Below are positions 60,852 through 64,000 of a stretch of DNA of 64,000 nucleotides, one piece after another. The stretch covers positions 4,959,501 through 5,023,500 of the forward strand of contig NZ_CP048810.1 in the NCBI RefSeq assembly GCF_013347965.1, read 5' to 3'. Source of the DNA: Pseudomonas bijieensis (GTDB lineage: Bacteria > Pseudomonadota > Gammaproteobacteria > Pseudomonadales > Pseudomonadaceae). Numbering within the stretch: the first letter of the stretch is position 1; each line of letters opens with the position of its first letter. The notes beneath the pieces were generated by a model, which saw nothing but the letters and a program-made list of their open reading frames with translations, was not told the DNA's origin and searched no databases. The position numbers and the translations under genes are program-made.

Positions 60852-62756
60852 ATGCACAGCAACCACTTGAGTCGCCATGCCCAACAAGTCCTGACGGTCA
60901 CCCAGGGCAAGGCCCACCTGCAGGGCCCCGGCAGCGATCCGTCGATTGCCCGTTCCTGGCTGCGCTGCCTCGAGGACTATCACCTCGACCCGGCCCAGAA
61001 CCTCGCGCCGACGGTGCTCGAACATGGCCGGGTGCTGGAAAGCCGCGAACGCCTGCAACAGGTGCTGCACATCGCCGGCACCGAAATGACCAGCCTCCAT
61101 CAGCAACTCTCCGGCGCCGGCCACGCGGTGCTGCTCACCGATGCCCGGGGCGTGATCCTCAATTGCGTCACCGCCCCCAGCGAACGCAAGATTTTCGAAC
61201 GGGCCGGGCTCTGGCTCGGCGCTGACTGGAGTGAAGCCTGCGAAGGCACCAACGGTATTGGCACCTGCCTGGTAGAACGTCAGGCCCTGACCATCCACCA
61301 GGAAGAACATTTCCGTGGCCGCCACACCGGCCTGACCTGCTCGGCCAGCCCGGTCTTCGACCCTCAGGGCGAACTGTTGGCGGTGCTCGACGTGTCCTCG
61401 GCCCGCCCGGACGTGTCGCGCCAGAGCCAGTTCCACACCATGGCCCTGGTCAATCTCTCGGCGAAGATGATCGAGAGCTGCTATTTCCTGCGTTGCTTCG
61501 ACAATCAATGGCTGCTGCGCTTTCACCTGCAGGCCGAGTCCGTGGGGCTGTTCAGCGAAGGGTTGCTGGCGTTCGACGGCGAAGGGCGGATCAGCGCGGT
61601 CAACCAGAGCGCGCTCAACCTCTTGGGGCATATTCGCGGCAGCTTGCTGGGCCAGCGGGTGGAAGACTTCTTCGATTGTTCGCTGGACGAGTTGCTCGGC
61701 CGCGCGAGCGTCAATGCCAGTGCGAGCTGGCCGTTGCGGACCCGTGACGGTCGGCCTTTGTTCGCCGTGCTGCGTGGCCAGCCGCGCAGCGTGCCGGTGC
61801 CGATCGCTCCGTTGCTTAAGGCCATCGAGCCTGCGCGGCTGCCGGGCATCTGCCTGGGGGATGCGGCGTTGCAGGAGCATTTTCGCAAGGCGCTGCGGGT
61901 GTTCGAGCGCGATGTGCCGCTGCTGATCCACGGCGAAACCGGCTCTGGCAAAGAAGCCTTCGCCAAGGCCGTGCACCACGCCAGCCAGCGCGCCGGTAAG
62001 CAATTCGTCGCCCTCAACTGCGCGGCCATCCCGGAAAGCCTGATCGAGAGCGAGTTGTTCGGCTATCGCGGCGGCAGCTTCACCGGCGCACGCAAGGAAG
62101 GTATGCGCGGCAAGCTGCAACAGGCCGACGGCGGCACGTTGTTCCTCGATGAAATCGGCGACATGCCCCTGGCCTTGCAGACCCGTTTGCTGCGGGTGCT
62201 GGAAGATCGCCAGGTGGTGCCCATCGGCGGCGAGCCCGAGACGGTCAACGTGCGCATCATCAGCGCCACCCACCGGCAATTGCTGGAGCGGGTGCAGGAC
62301 GGCAGCTTCCGCGAGGATTTGTATTACCGCCTCAATGGGTTGGAAATCCCCTTGCCGGCGTTGCGCGAGCGCAGTGACAAATCGCAGCTGTTGGATTTCC
62401 TGCTGGCCGAGGAGAGCGGCGGCGAGACGGTGATCATCGACGAACCGGCGCGCCAGGCGTTGCTGGGCTTCGATTGGCCGGGCAACGTGCGGCAACTGCG
62501 TAATGTATTGCGGACCCTTGCTGCGTTGTGCGACGGCGGGCGGATTGGTCTGGAGGACTTGCCGGCGATGATTCGCCAGCGTCCGGTGGCGCTGGTTGAA
62601 ACCGTGGCAGAACGGCCGCTTGAAGATGCCGAGCGTGTGGCGTTGCTCGATGTGCTGGAGCGCCAGCGCTGGCACATGACCCACACTGCCGAACAACTGG
62701 GCATCAGCCGCAATACCCTCTACCGAAAGCTGCGCAAGCACGCCATTGCCCGCTGA
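60852..62756 (+). CDS. eatR: Sigma-54-dependent activator EatR (AcoR-like)
   Basis: 634 residues. N-terminal GAF-type sensor (~60-210; TNGIGTCLVERQALTIHQEEHF), then a second sensory segment (~240-300), then the AAA+ domain: Walker A HGETGSGKEAFAKAVHHAS (~358-376), the sigma-54 contact loop GGSFTGARKEG (GAFTGA type, here GSFTGA) near 410, Walker B GGTLFLDEIGD and the arginine finger region REDLYYRLNGLEIPLPALRERSD. C-terminal Fis-type helix-turn-helix TAEQLGISRNTLYRKLRK. Divergent from exaC, as in P. aeruginosa, where EatR responds to ethanolamine catabolism and turns on these genes with RpoN. Confidence 0.94.
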   Translation: MHSNHLSRHAQQVLTVTQGKAHLQGPGSDPSIARSWLRCLEDYHLDPAQNLAPTVLEHGRVLESRERLQQVLHIAGTEMTSLHQQLSGAGHAVLLTDARGVILNCVTAPSERKIFERAGLWLGADWSEACEGTNGIGTCLVERQALTIHQEEHFRGRHTGLTCSASPVFDPQGELLAVLDVSSARPDVSRQSQFHTMALVNLSAKMIESCYFLRCFDNQWLLRFHLQAESVGLFSEGLLAFDGEGRISAVNQSALNLLGHIRGSLLGQRVEDFFDCSLDELLGRASVNASASWPLRTRDGRPLFAVLRGQPRSVPVPIAPLLKAIEPARLPGICLGDAALQEHFRKALRVFERDVPLLIHGETGSGKEAFAKAVHHASQRAGKQFVALNCAAIPESLIESELFGYRGGSFTGARKEGMRGKLQQADGGTLFLDEIGDMPLALQTRLLRVLEDRQVVPIGGEPETVNVRIISATHRQLLERVQDGSFREDLYYRLNGLEIPLPALRERSDKSQLLDFLLAEESGGETVIIDEPARQALLGFDWPGNVRQLRNVLRTLAALCDGGRIGLEDLPAMIRQRPVALVETVAERPLEDAERVALLDVLERQRWHMTHTAEQLGISRNTLYRKLRKHAIAR

Positions 62757-62791
62757 ACCGTGTCGCGGTCGTCCTGAAGGAATGCGATCAA

Positions 62792-62884
62792 CTGTGGGAG
62801 CGAGCCTGCTCGCGATGGCGGCGGTACATCCAATATCAATGCAAGTTGACCCACCGCTATCGCGAGCAGGCTCGCTCCCACAGG
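62792..62884. repeat. REP doublet
   Basis: CTGTGGGAGCGAGCCTGCTC and its exact inverse, 40 bases apart, between eatR and mpl. It fills the gap between a transcript end and the mpl promoter region. Confidence 0.85.
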
Positions 62885-63001
62885 GATTGTGTGCTGTTTG
62901 CAAGTCTGGCGGCCACCCGTAAAGGCGAGGTGAAGTCGAAACACAAGGTGCGATTTCCCCCTCCCTACGCTAACCTGCGGCCATGTTTTACGAGGTCGAC
63001 T

Positions 63002-64000
63002 ATGCACATCCATATTCTCGGTATTTGCGGCACTTTCATGGGTTCGATGGCGGTCCTGGCCAAGGAGCTGGGTCATCACGTGACCGGTTCCGACGCCAAC
63101 GTCTACCCGCCGATGAGCACACAGCTGGAGGCCCAGGGCATTGAGCTGACCCAAGGCTACGACCCGGCGCAGCTGGACCCGGCGCCAGACCTGGTGGTCA
63201 TCGGCAACGCCATGTCCCGTGGCAACCCGGCGGTGGAGTACGTGCTCAACAAAGGCCTGCCCTACGTGTCCGGCCCGCAGTGGCTGGCCGATCACGTGTT
63301 GCAGGGCCGTTGGGTCCTGGCCGTGGCCGGCACCCACGGCAAGACCACCACCAGCAGCATGCTCGCCTGGGTGCTGGAGCACGCCGGCATGAGCCCGGGC
63401 TTCCTGATCGGCGGCGTGCCGCAGAACTTCTCGGTGTCGGCGCGCCTGGGCGGCACGCCGTTCTTCGTGATCGAGGCCGACGAATACGACAGCGCGTTTT
63501 TCGACAAACGCTCGAAATTCGTCCACTACCGTCCACGCACGGCGATCCTCAACAACCTTGAGTTCGATCATGCGGACATCTTCCCCGATCTGCCAGCCAT
63601 CGAGCGGCAGTTCCACCATTTGGTCCGCACTATCCCGAGTGAAGGCCTGGTCATCCATCCGACCACCGAGCCGGCGTTGCAGCGGGTGATCGAGATGGGC
63701 TGCTGGACCCCGGTGCAAACCACTGGCGCGGGCGGGCAGTGGCAGGTGAAGTTGCTCAAGGACGACGGTTCGCAGTTCGAAGTGCTGTTCGAAGGTGTGT
63801 CCCAAGGCGTGGTCGAGTGGGACATGACCGGCCAGCACAACGTCGCCAACGCCCTGGCGACCCTGGCGGCTGCTCGGCATGTCGGCGTGGTGCCGTCCAT
63901 GGGCATTGCCGCGTTGAGCGCGTTCAAGAGCGTGAAGCGGCGCATGGAGAAAGTCGCCGAGGTGCGCGGCATCACCATCTATGACGACTTCGCCCACCAT
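63002..64000 (+). CDS. mpl: Murein tripeptide ligase (UDP-N-acetylmuramate:L-Ala-gamma-D-Glu-meso-DAP ligase), 5' part
   Basis: First 333 codons; the gene continues past the right edge. MHIHILGICGTFMGSMAVLAKELGHHVTGSD is the N-terminal Rossmann-like domain of Mur ligases, GTHGKTTTSSMLAWVLE (~110) the P-loop, EADEYDSAFFDKRSKFVHYRPR the ATP/Mg region, and DMTGQHNVANALATLAAARHVG the central domain end. It attaches recycled murein tripeptide to UDP-MurNAc. Neighbouring eatR matches P. aeruginosa gene order. Confidence 0.97.
   Translation, partial: MHIHILGICGTFMGSMAVLAKELGHHVTGSDANVYPPMSTQLEAQGIELTQGYDPAQLDPAPDLVVIGNAMSRGNPAVEYVLNKGLPYVSGPQWLADHVLQGRWVLAVAGTHGKTTTSSMLAWVLEHAGMSPGFLIGGVPQNFSVSARLGGTPFFVIEADEYDSAFFDKRSKFVHYRPRTAILNNLEFDHADIFPDLPAIERQFHHLVRTIPSEGLVIHPTTEPALQRVIEMGCWTPVQTTGAGGQWQVKLLKDDGSQFEVLFEGVSQGVVEWDMTGQHNVANALATLAAARHVGVVPSMGIAALSAFKSVKRRMEKVAEVRGITIYDDFAHH

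Overview
The window is a stretch of a high-GC Gammaproteobacterial chromosome, almost certainly a Pseudomonas of the fluorescens complex. Gene order supports this (xseB-ispA-dxs; ppa-mtfA; eutC-eutB-eat-exaC-eatR-mpl). So do a P. aeruginosa-type mag (alpha-2-macroglobulin) operon, a Pseudomonas levansucrase, Pseudomonas-restricted DUF6124 proteins and many Pseudomonas REP-type inverted repeats. I ran no searches: every family name is read from motifs and context.

Layout. 1-5 kb: the start of a TonB/BtuB-like receptor, the isoprenoid genes xseB-ispA-dxs, and a class II Fic protein behind a multi-half-site palindrome. 5.3-15.5 kb: a six-gene mag operon, with two DUF2135 proteins bracketing a thioester-less alpha-2-macroglobulin. 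15.7-21.5 kb: a yjfI-J-(K+ channel)-K-L-M-C operon behind twin palindromes. 21.6-27.4 kb: a minus-strand ynb-type phospholipid operon, CDP-alcohol phosphotransferase to CDP-diglyceride synthase. 27.8-33.5 kb: a GNAT enzyme, then an RHS polymorphic toxin with an RNase A-like tip and its immunity gene. 34-42.5 kb: a sulfur-amino-acid/homoserine island (C-S lyase, permease, LysR, second threonine synthase, frameshifted Lrp, homoserine dehydrogenase-like, aldehyde dehydrogenase). 43-47 kb: levansucrase and two tandem units, each a long structured leader, a DUF6124 gene and a terminator. 47-51.6 kb: a defence-like block (nuclease-helicase, MazG-like, HNH) and an S24 repressor. 51.8-54.8 kb: ppa, mtfA, dedA and a frameshifted GNAT gene. 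55-62.8 kb: the ethanolamine regulon with two sigma-54 promoters and its activator. 63-64 kb: the start of mpl.

The most striking signal is the duplicated ~300-nt leader in front of each DUF6124 gene (44,806-45,107 and 46,335-46,643). Each leader has two hairpins with the same 8-nt loop and, between them, one segment complementary to that loop. A second pair of identical segments also has one complement, and its downstream member touches the ribosome binding site. The segments differ between the two leaders, yet identity and complementarity are kept within each. This multi-position covariation argues for a two-state RNA switch (one guide, two competing targets), specific to each copy. I know of no description of it.

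Other leads are a LexA-type box at the levansucrase promoter; two homopolymer frameshifts (Lrp, GNAT); Asp-to-Asn changes in the CDP-alcohol phosphotransferase motif; a long-range operator pair at the S24 repressor; and a 23-bp direct repeat bracketing the levansucrase segment.
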